A stretch of 64,000 nt of DNA, from contig JAUCBJ010008093.1 of assembly GCA_032718475.1 (NCBI GenBank), positions 1-64,000 of the forward strand, in the 5' to 3' direction. A program made the position numbers and the translations under genes. The notes beneath the pieces are model-generated. The model was not told the origin of the DNA and made no database searches. It saw nothing but the letters and a program-made list of their open reading frames with translations. How positions within the stretch are numbered: position 1 is the stretch's first letter; every line of letters begins with the position of its first letter. Origin of the DNA: Nemertoderma westbladi (lineage: Eukaryota; Xenacoelomorpha; Nemertodermatida; Nemertodermatidae). This document shows positions 10,145 through 21,400 of this stretch, piece by piece.

Positions 10145-10500
10145 ATGGCTAGGAGTACAGCCAAGCTTGCTAAATCCAAGGCGGATCCAAACGTCACGCG
10201 ACAGCGATTGGACGCTTATAACAAACAGCGGAGGAGTTACGCGCGGAGTTCAAAGCGTTGTACCCCTACGATGCGTTATGCGACGCCAGCGACGTTTGCA
10301 AGAACCCCGAGCTGATATTAGCGCGTTGCCCAAACCACCAAAGTCTGCGTTACCAAGAAGGCGGTCGTTTCATCTCCCGTCGTCCCCTTTCCTAGCGTTT
10401 TGGAACCACCGACAACTCGACGCCGAAGTCCGAGCCCAGTTCGACCTCGACCACCACCCAATCGTATTAGAGGACGTGGACGAGCCCGGTCGGCCAAGGA
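10145..10500 (+). pseudogene. Broken small ORF in the tail of BEL element 1, function unknown
   Basis: From ATG 10,145 a frame reads MARSTAKLAKSKAD and continues with charged, protein-like sequence. It then needs two frame changes to stay open: one near 10,230 into a stretch with ALYPYDALCDASDVC, and one near 10,380 into a Pro/Arg-rich end (RRRSPSPVRPRPPP). That pattern, with plausible protein in successive frames, suggests a decayed accessory gene of the element. I do not recognise it. Chance open frames cannot be excluded. Confidence 0.35.
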
Positions 10501-10644
10501 ATAGGAAAGCGAGAAGAAAGGATATTATATTCAGATATTATATTTGGATGTTATATTGGATAATATTGGATATTTTATATTTGGATATTATTATATTTGG
10601 GTATTTATATCGGACGTTGGGTTTGGAAGGACGAGATATGGAAA

Positions 10645-10664
10645 GGAAGGCTTGCGAGCCTACC
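10645..10664 (+). repeat. Hairpin motif outside the ORF, copy h
   Basis: Exact 20-base match to the common form GGAAGGCTTGCGAGCCTACC, about 1.3 kb after the polyprotein stop. Confidence 0.85.
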
Positions 10665-11280
10665 GTTAGCAATTGGTGCTCAGGAGAAGACATCCAGACC
10701 AGTAGGACGAACCTTTCAGATCGTCAGGAGAACACTTTAAGACTTATTTGAAGTTATTAGCGCATATGTTTATATTATATTTGGACAGATTTAATTTGGT
10801 GAAGGTTTATTATGTATATTTACAATATATAAAGATTTATCGAAAGAGTTTGATTTATTTGCTCGATTTGTTTGGTTTATTTGTTCTGATTTGTTTAATT
10901 TGCTTACCTTGATAACCGAAAGCCTTTTTTTGTATTTTAGGCACTAAAGTTAATTCGTAAATTTGTATTTGTATGAACGATCGATTGTATTTACGCCGTA
11001 TCTGCAATATTAAGTATGCAATAGTTAGATAGTGATTATATTTTATATTTTAGGCCCTACCAGTAAATTTAGAAATAGTTTGTAGATATTTTATATTTTG
11101 ATTGGTGAAAACAGTCTTACTTACTGTTTTCATGGAGCGGTGATGAATTATTTCACTATAAGGTAGCATTTGTAGTTTAACTTTAACGTAAAAACTTTTG
11201 AAAATCCGACGTATTTTGATTAAGTTACAGTAATGTAATATGCCTATTCATATTTGTACACATAAAACCCTTAGGTACTC

Positions 11281-11354
11281 TCGTGGCGTAGTGGTCAGAT
11301 GGTTAAGGCGTTGGTTACATTACGTAGGTTACGAGTTCGAATCCCAGTCGGGAA
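11281..11354 (+). repeat. tRNA-like unit (probable SINE head or tRNA relic)
   Basis: A good Pol III A box, TGGCGTAGTGG (11,284-11,294), is followed 40 bases later by a B box, GTTCGAATCC (11,335-11,344). The D-arm region resembles Leu/Ser-type tRNAs. The acceptor and T stems do not pair well, so it is not a functional tRNA gene. It is best read as a tRNA-derived SINE head or a decayed tRNA. Confidence 0.5.
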
Positions 11355-11424
11355 ATTTGTATTTTGGGGCCATTTATTTTCGTGTGGTGCTAATTGGTAG
11401 GCCAATGAGAAGCGTACAGCGTAG

Positions 11425-11652
11425 CGAATAATGAGCCAGGCCAATCATAGGGCATAAATTATCTTATTGCTCAAATGTGAGGCAGTGGAAAATTCTGTTA
11501 GGATTCCATGTCCCAGATTAGTGTAAGGGCCGGACTGCGTTGAACGATGAGCTGGGCCAATCATAGAGCACGAAGCACTTCATTGCTCAATGGTGAAGCT
11601 GTGGAAAATTCTGTTTAGTTTCCATGTGCAATTTCTAGTATAAAAAGGCCGG
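11425..11652 (+). promoter_or_regulatory. Two tandem 116-bp units with CCAAT boxes ending in a TATA box
   Basis: Two related units begin at 11,425 and 11,541. Each has CCAATCATAG (11,441 and 11,557), a GCTCAA block, GTGGAAAATTCTGTT and a final GGGCCGG/AGGCCGG. Only the second carries TATAAAAAGG (11,639-11,648). Duplicated enhancer-like units before a single TATA resemble an LTR U3 promoter. No ORF that it would drive was identified. Confidence 0.45.
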
Positions 11653-13836
11653 TTTGCCTTCGGTTACCACCTTATACTTCGTTACCCCTTTTCTCCACCT
11701 TATAGTTTATTCTTGTAAATTTAGTTAATTTCGGTTTCTTGTTGAAACTTATTTTGATAAATCCTTTTGTAAAACTGTAAATATACTGCAATTTCCTGAC
11801 ATGTTTTCTTTTGGTCCGACTTCGGGACAGCCGAACACCAGGGAGATGGCAGCCTAGACCGTTAGGCCGTAAGCAACGCAGGGAAGGGATGTCCACAACA
11901 CGCTAGCGCCCACATTGGATCGACCGCACCCCCTTTGCCCTTCGAAATACTCCACTTGCTATGCAGCGCCCGCTTTGTGAGAAGGTAAGACTTTGTTCGA
12001 CGCCCTTGCCCGCCGTAAGACCTATAGATCAGGGTAAGCGTGACACCGCACTGGACGCCGCAAATTTAGGATCAAATAATTATATCCAGACAACCCCCCC
12101 TTTCTTGTCAGTCCTACGAACCCCTGGGTTAACCTGTACTTCCTACAGGTGCGAACTATTGCCATTCGTCAGTACGCGAGTACATATTAGGTACGGACAG
12201 CATATGTTCCATAATTTAGTGATTCGTAGCACTGACTGTTTGGTACCGGTTCGCTTTGTAGAACGTACATTAGTACCCCCCCCCCCTGTCTGGAGTTAGC
12301 TATTTGATCAGGCAAGGAGCATTTCTGCTACCGGCACACTGCTTGGCCTAGGGAGGTTTATTAATATCCTACCGCGCCTTGCCACGTACTGATAGGTATT
12401 GCTGCTAACTACCGCAGCAACAAAGTTCTAGAATTAAATTAGTATACCAGATCAGCTAACGTACGGTAGCGATTAACCCCTATTCTTATCTTACAACCAG
12501 AATCTGGTATTAGTGCCGATCACGGGTGTAGTTACTAACACTGTGGTTGCCCATTGGGTTGTGGATAGGAAGGAGAGAGCTTTGACGTCATTCGTGAGTA
12601 TAAAGTTCTACAAACGCGACTAGTTTATTTTAGTAGCTAGCGCACGGTATCATTTTAGTCAGAAAATCACTAAAACCTAGTAAAAGGAATTACACGAAAT
12701 TGTTTTATTTTTAACACACCCACACACACGCCCTAAAACATACCGCCCTTAAAGTTCTACTAGCTATAGCGTACTATACATTACTTTAGGTGGAAATTAT
12801 TTGTATTTGTAAAATTAGGATCTGATTTGATTGCGGCAAGATAAGGAGTATTTCACTTTCGTTATTAAACTGTTGTTTGTCTGGACAACGGTATTGTTAC
12901 ATTTAGGCCTGACCCTTTAGACTGATTTCGTACAGGGGGATCAGTTATCGTTACATTTAGGTACGACCCCTTTTCGACTGATTTAGGACTGTCAGTGTTG
13001 TTACGCTAGGTCTGTTAACCCACTAGCTCGTATATAAACCATATAAATCACACCGCGGCAAGTTACTGTATTTAGGACTGTCAGTGATAGTTAGGATTCG
13101 CTGCGCGGGGATTGTTTTCCCGTGAGTTTGGTCTGTTACGGTAACTGTACATCTGCCTCACCGGTTAGAGGACAGGTATCCTTCTGTCTAGTACGTAGGC
13201 ATTAGACCCGCTCACGTACATAGAATAGATACAAGGCTCTGTTCCTCGCCAGTAGTCGTTTGTGTACTATATCTGTTTGTTTAGATATCCTGGACTGGGA
13301 TTTGTTGTCAGATACTGTACAAGCCCGTATACATTACTAGAGTCTCATAGTAAGATACATCGTTACTAGGATCTGGTAAGCGGTATACTACTGGACCCTT
13401 ACAATAACTATCAGGCGAAATTTTGTGAAAATAATTCTGCACTGCTAGGTGGCGCTGCAAATTTATGCCAAATTTTTAGGTTTGTTATAAATAGTATTAA
13501 ATTTTATTTACAGATAATTTCGAAAAGTTGTCTGATACTTTTATGCAGGGTGGCTATGTAGACAACCACAGAAAGTTTCAGACTAATTCCTCAAAAGATG
13601 TAGAAGTAGTTGGGTTTTGAAGTTAACAATTTCATAAAAAAAATATTTTGAGATAATCGACCTTTCATTATACATAGTAATAGTAATTTCAATTGGAATC
13701 CCTAAATGGAAATTGTTATAACTTAAAAACTAAAAGAGCTATTAAATAGCGGTTTTCAGATTTAGAAACACCATTCAATGGTGCATTATAATAGATCATT
13801 AAAAAAAATTGACATATTTTTGACCAAAATGGTGTA
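11653..13836. other. No gene recognised
   Basis: AT-rich DNA without convincing coding frames. A short loose repeat TACATTTAGG...GACCCCTTT...GACTGATTT occurs twice at about 12,899 and 12,952. A CTAGGTGGCGCT word lies at 13,445. Confidence 0.5.
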
Positions 13837-13860
13837 CCCCCCCCCCCCCCCCCCCCCCCC
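13837..13860 (+). repeat. Poly-C tract (24 C)
   Basis: A plain homopolymer; its length may be affected by sequencing. Confidence 0.9.
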
Positions 13861-14499
13861 TTAAGATTCAGTGGGCACTGCTCGAGAAGTAAACAGGAGG
13901 TCATACTAGGTTACTTTGTGTTATAGTTAAATAGAACCATTTTATGGTAATCAGCCAATGTCCGGAAATCCAAATAATAGCCTCCAAGTAAACCAAAGTG
14001 ATACATATTTTATTTCACTAACCAAACACTATTCAGCATCTACTATACCCATCTATTCACTCATTCTTTATTAATGAACGTGGCCTTTCCATCGAACTGA
14101 TTCTCTATAATAATTAACCCCTTTTGTGCTTTTAATGGATCCATGAGTTATTTATAACAACCAGTTAGTAAATCCATTATCGTCTATTATTCGTGTGTCT
14201 TTCCAGATCTATTTAGGATTCAGAATGTGTTGCATGGAAATGGAAGCTCTATTCCTAGAATACATCAAAATTGATTAAATACGTTTGTGCTGATACAAAC
14301 ATTTCAATGTGTAACAGATACCCAGATACATACTCAAATATTTTCGATTTATTTAATGACTTCACCGACCGTCGCCCATCTTTGACAACGGTATAATACA
14401 CAATAACCCTTAATACAACACGAAGTGGGGCCTTCGCGCAGCACGTGAAATGAGTTAATGCTAAGTATCAACTCGAAAGGATTATAAAAACATAGGAGA
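13861..14499. other. No feature seen
   Basis: Non-coding sequence between the C tract and the satellite. I see no ORF, RNA gene or repeat that I can support. Confidence 0.5.
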
Positions 14500-15718
14500 A
14501 GATTTTCCCGGAAAACGTTAACCCTCTAGCGGGAGACTGGGTAACTGAAGAAGGAAGGATTAGTTTCCCTACAAAGCCACAGCCTATGGTCTATTACATA
14601 TCTACCAAGTTTCCGATTGACGGATCATAAATAACGAAATGTTGGAAGGTTTTCACTTTCATACATTTAGCCCTCTAGCGGCATATTAAAGAACTACGGA
14701 TCGATCACCTTCCTCACAAAGACGAGGCATGTGGTCTAGTACATACCGGTACTGTATATTCCAAAATTCAGCTTAAATAGATTAAGATCAAGGAATTCGC
14801 GAAGGTTATCACTTTCCTACATTTCGCCCTCTAGCGGCAGACTCGAAAACTCCGGACCGATTACTGTCCACACAAAGACTTAGGATGTCTTCTAGTACAT
14901 ATATGACAAGTTTCAGCGTAATCAGATCATAAACAACTAAATGGAAGAATAATTTCACATTCGGGACATTTCGCCCTCTAGCGGCAGACTGGAGAACTGC
15001 AGACAGATTAGCCTCCTTTGACATTTACAGCTAATGGTCTAGTACATACTTCCCAAGTTTCAGCTTAAACGGATTAAAAGCAAAGAAATGGGTGGCCATT
15101 TAATGTTTAGACATGTGGCCCTCTAGCGGGAGACTGGAAAACTTCGGACCGATTACAATCCACACAAAGACTCAGGATGTCATCTAGTACATATATGACA
15201 AGTTTCAGCGTAATCAGATCATAAACAACTAAATGGAAGAATAATTTCACATTCGGGACATTTCGCCCTCTAGCGGCAGACTGGAGAACTGCAGACAGAT
15301 TAGCCTCCTTTGAAATTTACAGCTAATGGTCTAGTACATACTTCCCAAGTTTCAGCTTAAACGGATTAAAAGCAAAGAAATGGGTGGCCATTTAATGTTT
15401 AGACATGTGGCCCTCTAGCGGGAGACTGGAAAACTTCGGACCGATTACAATCCACACAAAGACTCAGGATGTCATCTAGTACATATATGACAAGTTTCAG
15501 CGTAATCAGATCATAAACAACTAAATGGAAGAATAATTTCACATTCGGGACATTTCGCCCTCTAGCGGCAGACTGGAGAACTGCAGACAGATTAGCCTCC
15601 TTTGAAATTTACAGCTAATGGTCTAGTACATACTTCCCAAGTTTCAGCTTAAACGGATTAAAAGCAAAGAAATGGGTGGCCATTTAATGTTTAGACATGT
15701 GGCCCTCTAGCGGGAGAC
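14500..15718 (+). repeat. Satellite array, about 146-bp monomer, 292-bp dimer
   Basis: The word CCCTCTAGCGG recurs at 14,522, 14,671, 14,827, 14,974, 15,119, 15,266, 15,411, 15,558 and 15,703, that is every 145-156 bases. The first units are diverged. From 14,941 the array is a nearly perfect 292-bp dimer of two types alternating GCGGCAGACT and GCGGGAGACT, which points to recent dimer amplification. A subset of the motif, TCTAGTACATA, is also kept in each unit. Confidence 0.9.
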
Positions 15719-15839
15719 CATTGCACTGATGGTGTCTGAAAGTCTCTCAAAAATCTCAACTTTTGGTCATATTGATACCTACAAATTTTCAACTTGGCAG
15801 CTTTAAATCCGACAAAGTTATTAGCATGTCAAAATCGTA

Positions 15840-15859
15840 ACGACGACGACAACGACGAC

Positions 15860-15891
<32 letters not shown>

Positions 15892-15894
15892 CAA
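15840..15894 (+). repeat. (ACG)n microsatellite
   Basis: Imperfect CGA/ACG trinucleotide run with a few AAC interruptions. Confidence 0.9.
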
Positions 15895-15967
15895 CTATTT
15901 GCATAAATTGACCCACCCCCTAACAGTGTCAATTCGCTAAGGCTCCGCCAACTTCGTGGCTCGCCCC

Positions 15968-16836
15968 ACAACCATTTTTAGGGGGTCGGAGCCCCCCCCC
16001 CCCCCTAATTTTTTTCAAATTTCAATAAAATGCTACGAAATTTGGTATGATGATAGAAAGACACACTTTCTTACTGGTGGCCTGGCCGGATTTTTAAATT
16101 TCTCAGTTATTTCAATACAACAATCCCTTAAAAAATGTCTATTTAGCAATGTTTAACCACCTCCATAGACTTTATTTTATGACTTTTAAATGTAATCTAG
16201 ATATCTTTCGAAGCGCCTTCGTCTGTAGATTCCGAATCTGAAAACCGTAATATGTTAACTCTCAACCAAAAATTGGTAAAGATATTATCAAAATACTAAT
16301 GTGTAAATTCAGAGACGTAAATCGCTATAATTCTGATGTTTTGATGTCTTTATTCTAGAATATTAATTATTATTTAGCTGAGCGTTTAAAACTCTCCATC
16401 TTGTTTTTTCATTACCCATAATTAATATTCTAGAATTGAGTAAAGAAACATTAGAATTAAAGCGATTTACGTCACAAAAATTTACACCTTAGTATTTTGA
16501 TAATATCTCCGGAAGTTCTTGGTGAAATTTACAACGGGTTTCTGATTCAGAATCTGCAGATGAAGGCGGTTCTAATGATATCTAGATCTCATTCCAAAGA
16601 CGAAAAATAAAGCCGACGGAGGTGGCTAAACATTGCGAAATAGACGATATTTAATTTTTAATTTAATTTTAATTTAATTTATTATCGAAATAGCTCATAA
16701 AATAAAAAGTCCGGCCAGGCCACCAGTAAGAAAAGGTGTCGATCTATCATCATACCAAATTTCGTAGCATTTTATTGAAATTTGAAAAAAATTAGGGGGG
16801 GGGGGGGGGGGGCTCCGACCCCCTAAAAATGGTTGT
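15968..16836. mobile_element. Foldback element with about 410-bp arms
   Basis: The left end ACAACCATTTTTAGGGGG is the exact inverse of the right end at 16,819-16,836. The symmetry continues through a C14/G19 run, the block around GTAGCATTTTATTGAAATTT, the GGCCTGGCCGG block and an ATTCTAGAA block on each side. The centre is near 16,390. There is no coding capacity, so it is a non-autonomous inverted-repeat element. I could not define a target duplication at its flanks. Confidence 0.85.
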
Positions 16837-17599
16837 TGTATTAAGGGTTTTATGGTGTATGTTAAAATGCAAAGTAGTGTGACAACAATTACACTGAATC
16901 CAGCAGAATCAATCTACAAACAACGAAACTCGATTTAATGATGGTGATTCAAGTAGCATAATGGATAAAGGTAGTGAGTGACACCTCACAGTGAGCGTGA
17001 ACAGTCACTTAGAGATTATCTGTGATAGGGAAATAGGATAATTGCCACCCTGGACAATTTCCCCACAGAATAATACTTTTAAACCTTGTAATCGTTTGAA
17101 AGGTACTACTGGCTTAGCTATATAAAAGATGTATTTATTGTTGCAACAAGTTACAACTTAGGAACTTGACTAAGTTGCTTTTTAGGGGACTAACTCTCCA
17201 TCCACGGAACAAAAAGGACCCTGGTTGTTAGTTGCTAGTCAGTTGGTCGACCTCATTTATTTTAAAATTATCCTCGGGGTCATTTGTTTGTTGGGTGTAT
17301 ATCATTGGGTTCAATTACCCTCGGAGGCATATGACCGCGAACAATTATTGTCTGCGAGAAATTGTCCTCGGGGGGCAATTGACCTTGTGGGGCAATTGAC
17401 CGGGGGAAATTGTCCTGTCACGCTGCATGATAGATGCATTACTGATCTGCAGTATCATGTTGCCCTTTCCGTTAGCGACAATTCAAGCTTCTCCTAATGA
17501 GAGTGCTAGCACCGTAATACCTGCCCGTTTTCTTAAGGATGGTGCTGAAGTACTTAAAGTGCCTATTAGTTTTATTATTAATTACTCTATCGTAGATAA
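16837..17599. other. No gene recognised
   Basis: Non-coding. Around 17,290-17,420 there are several GGGG(C/A)AATTG words in a loose short repeat. Confidence 0.45.
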
Positions 17600-18311
17600 T
17601 ACAAACCTAGGCACCACCTAACTCCAGATGACTTTTCTGAATCTGGACTACTTAACTTAGATAGTAGTGTTAAGCAGCTATGCCTTAACCATGTGCATAA
17701 AGTGTATAATGATAAATGTCCCAATTACCTAAAACAAAAATTCAACAGAGTACGCGATACACACTCTTACAGTACCAGAGCTAGTGCTTCAAACTTCTAC
17801 CTCCCGAATTGTAAATCCTTTGAATCTGATACTTTCTTTTTTAACGGCATTAAAAATTGGAACGCTCTGCCTAATGAAATTAAAAACCTAGATAATCAAC
17901 ATTATTTTAAATGCAGTTAAATCTCACCTCCGTGTACAATGTAAAAATAGGTACAATAGTCCTACAGTAAGTTATTAGTTTATTAATTATTTACTATTTA
18001 TACTGTAATTACGGTTTATATTAAATTGTTCTGTACATTACATCTTTATCGTTGAGTCGGGCATTGTCACGCTCTCGGTAAAGTTGTACATGTACATAGT
18101 GTAATTACGTTTTATATTGGTTTTAGGTTAGCGTGGTGTAATATTGTATTTGTAACCAAGTAACATAAAGGACCCCCTTGGAAATAAGCTGCAAAGCTTT
18201 AGGGGTAATCCTATATGTTATGTTGGACAATACCTTTATACCGGTACATTGTTTGGTGTATTTGTTATTGTTTTTACATAATGTATAAATAAATCTATCT
18301 ATCTATCTAGC
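17600..18311 (+). pseudogene. 5'-truncated LINE, C-terminal coding end plus 3' tail
   Basis: An open frame from 17,600 reads a typical non-LTR retrotransposon C-terminus: TPDDFSESGLL, then VYNDKCPNYL, YSTRAS and FNGIKNWNALPNEIK. Near 17,905 the frame shifts by one base and continues to a stop at 17,978. The 3' end carries AATAAA and a short (ATCT)n run (18,294-18,311), as in CR1/Rex-like LINEs. Nothing upstream encodes the reverse transcriptase, so this is a dead 5'-truncated copy. Confidence 0.75.
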
Positions 18312-18420
18312 AAAGGAATTCTTATGTTGAAATTGTTTTTACATTGTTACAGTGTTTACAGTAAATATATTTCCTGTTTGAGGTAGTTCCCCAGTCATAC
18401 TGTCTCAGACAGTTTCAAAG

Positions 18421-21400
18421 TTATTGATGCTTCTTCCTACAGGATATGATTTTCTCCAATGCTCTTCTTGATCTCTTATTTGTCAGGAAATATACCAAAG
18501 GATCCAACGTGAGGTTCATGTACCAGAAGCAATATGTGACCACTTTAAATGATTTGTTGATATATTCATCGTCGTGAAATATCTGAAAATAAAATCAGTT
18601 TACAAAAGTTCACAATTATGGATATGGAAAATTAAGCAGGTATTAATCGGAAAATTAATAAATTGGACTGACAAAAGAAGATGACATAAAATGACATATA
18701 CCTGTAGTATTTGTATATATATGACATATACCTGTAGTATTTGTATATATATGACATATACCTGTAGTATTTGTATATATATGACATATACCTGTAGTAT
18801 TTGTATATATATGACATATACCTGTAGTATTTGTATATATATGACATATATCTGTAGTATTTGTATATATATATATGAAAGGTTTACCGTTTCGATTGTG
18901 AATACAACAACCCATGGTGTGCTTGATATAATAAACGAAGCAGCAGCTCCAACCAATTGTATAATCATCTTCCTGTTCCGAGCAAGCGATCTGTCACGTG
19001 ATGTTGATTTTGTTTCACTTTTGATAATTACATGAACTGTGGCAGGATTGTATGGGTTGTTAGGAATTTCCTGAATATTTGATTCTACTAACCCACTTTT
19101 ATCTTGGACGGTGATTTTACTCTCATCAGTTATTGTTTGATTACTTGACTGGTCAGCGATTGGTCTATCCTGTACTACATTATTAACAGATTCATCAGTG
19201 TTTGGATTGATATTGAGTTGAGGAGTAATAGACTCAGCTGTGATTGGTCTATTCTGTACTACGTTATTAACGCATTCATCAGTGATTGGATTGAAATTGG
19301 TTTTCGGAGTAATAGACTCAGCTATGATTGGTCTATCCTGTACTACATTATTAACAGATTCATCAGTGATTGGATTGACATTGATTTTAGAAGTAATAGA
19401 CTCAGCTGTGATTGGTCTATTCTGTACTACGTTATTAACGCATTCATCAGTGTTTGGATTGACATTGATTTTAGGAGTAATAGACTCAGCTGTGATTGGT
19501 CTATTCTGTACTACGTTATTAACGCATTCATCAGTGATTGGATTGAAATTGGTTTTCGGAGTAATAGACTCAGCTATGATTGGTCTATCCTGTACTACAT
19601 TATTAACAGATTCATCAGTGATTGGATTGACATTGATTTTAGAAGTAATAGACTCAGCTGTGATTGGTCTATCCTGTACTACGTTATTAACGCATTCATC
19701 AGTGATTGGATTGAAATTGGTTTTCGGAGTAATAGACTCAGCTGTGATTGGTCTATCCTGTACTACATTATTAACAGATTCATCAGAGACGGGATTGACA
19801 TTGATTTTAGGAATAATTGACTCAGCTGTGATTGGTCTATCCTGAACTACGTTATTAACGCATTCATCAGTGATTGGATTGAAATTGGTTTTCGGAGTAA
19901 TAGACTCAGCTATGATTGGTCTATCCTGTACTACATTATTAACAGATTCATCAGAGACGGGATTGACATTGATTTTAGGAGTAATAGTCTCAGCTGTGAT
20001 TGGTCTATCCTGTACTACGTTATTAACGCATTCATCAGTGTTTGGATTGACATTGATTTTAGGAGTAATAGACTCAGCTGTGATTGGTCTATCCTGTACT
20101 ACGTTATTAACGCATTCATCAGTGATTGGATTGAAATTGGTTTTCGGAGTAATAGACTCAGCTATGATTGGTCTATCCTGTACTACATTATTAACAGATT
20201 CAGCAGTGATTGGATTGACATTGATTTTAGGAATAATTGACTCAGCTTTGATTGGTCTATCCTGTACTACGTTATTAACGCATTCATCAGTGATTGGATT
20301 GAAATTGGTTTTCGGAGTAATAGACTCAGCTATGATTGGTCTATCCTGTACTACATTATTAACAGATTCATCAGAGACGGGATTGACATTGATTTTAGGA
20401 GTAATAGTCTCAGCTGTGATTGGTCTATCCTGTACTACGTTATTAACGCATTCATCAGTGATTGGATTGAAATTGGTTTTCGGAGTAATAGACTCAGCTA
20501 TGATTGGTCTATCCTGTACTACATTATTAACAGATTCATCAGTGATGGAATTTATATTGATTTTTGGAGTAATAGACTCAGCTGTGATTGGTCTATCCTG
20601 GACTACATTATTAACAGATTCAGCAGTGATGGGATTGACATTGAGTTGAGGAGTAATAGACTCAGCTATGATTGGTCTATCCTGGACTACATTATTAACA
20701 GATTCATCAGTGATGGGATTTTCATTGATTTTAGGAGTAACAGACTCAGCTGTGATTGGTCTATCCTGTATTTCATTATTAACAGATTCAGCAGTGATTG
20801 GATTGACATTGATTTTAGGAATAATTGACTCAGCTTTGATTGGTCTATCCTGTACTACGTTATTAACGCATTCATCAGTGATTGGATTGAAATTGGTTTT
20901 CGGAGTAATAGACTCAGCTATGATTGGTCTATCCTGTACTACATTATTAACAGATTCATCAGAGACGGGATTGACATTGATTTTAGGAGTAATAGTCTCA
21001 GCTGTGATTGGTCGATCCTGTACTACGTTATTAACGCATTCATCAGTGATTGGATTGAAATTGGTTTTCGGAGTAATAGACTCAGCTATGATTGGTCTAT
21101 CCTGTACTACATTATTAACAGATTCATCAGTGATGGAATTTATATTGATTTTTGGAGTAATAGACTCAGCTGTGATTGGTCTATCCTGGACTACATTATT
21201 AACAGATTCAGCAGTGATGGGATTGACATTGAGTTGAGGAGTAATAGACTCAGCTATGATTGGTCTATCCTGGACTACATTATTAACAGATTCATCAGTG
21301 ATGGGATTGACATTGAGTTGAGGAGTAATAGACTCAGCTGTGATTGGTTTATCCTGTACTACATTATTAACAGATTCATCAGTGATTGGATTGACATTGA

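Larger units (their letters stand above)
9363..11200 (+). other. 3' tail of BEL element 1
   Basis: AT-rich DNA follows the polyprotein stop. It carries two more copies of the element's hairpin motif (9714, 10,645), which tie it to the element. It also holds a short broken ORF near 10,145. No copy of the 5' LTR-like sequence was seen here, so the right end of the element is undefined. From 10,520 to 10,620 there is a short tandem stretch of GGATATTATATT-type units. Confidence 0.5.

Noticed and set aside
11281-11354. Functional tRNA gene
   Set aside because: A and B boxes are good, but the T stem and acceptor stem do not pair, so only a tRNA-like relic is supported.
14500-15718. CTCF insulator array
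   Set aside because: CCTCTAGCGGCAG lacks one base of the CTCF core spacing. Kept only as a comment on the satellite.
14500-15718. CRISPR-like array
   Set aside because: Units are 146-bp full-length repeats without distinct spacers, in a eukaryotic context.
17225-17621. Small plus ORFs before the LINE end
   Set aside because: Low-complexity CAATTG repeats; no similarity to the LINE protein or other families.
18632-18880. Extension of the GPCR frame into tandem YIYIQILQVYV
   Set aside because: It is the intronic minisatellite read through. A clean donor after IET and an acceptor before a TM7-encoding exon remove it.
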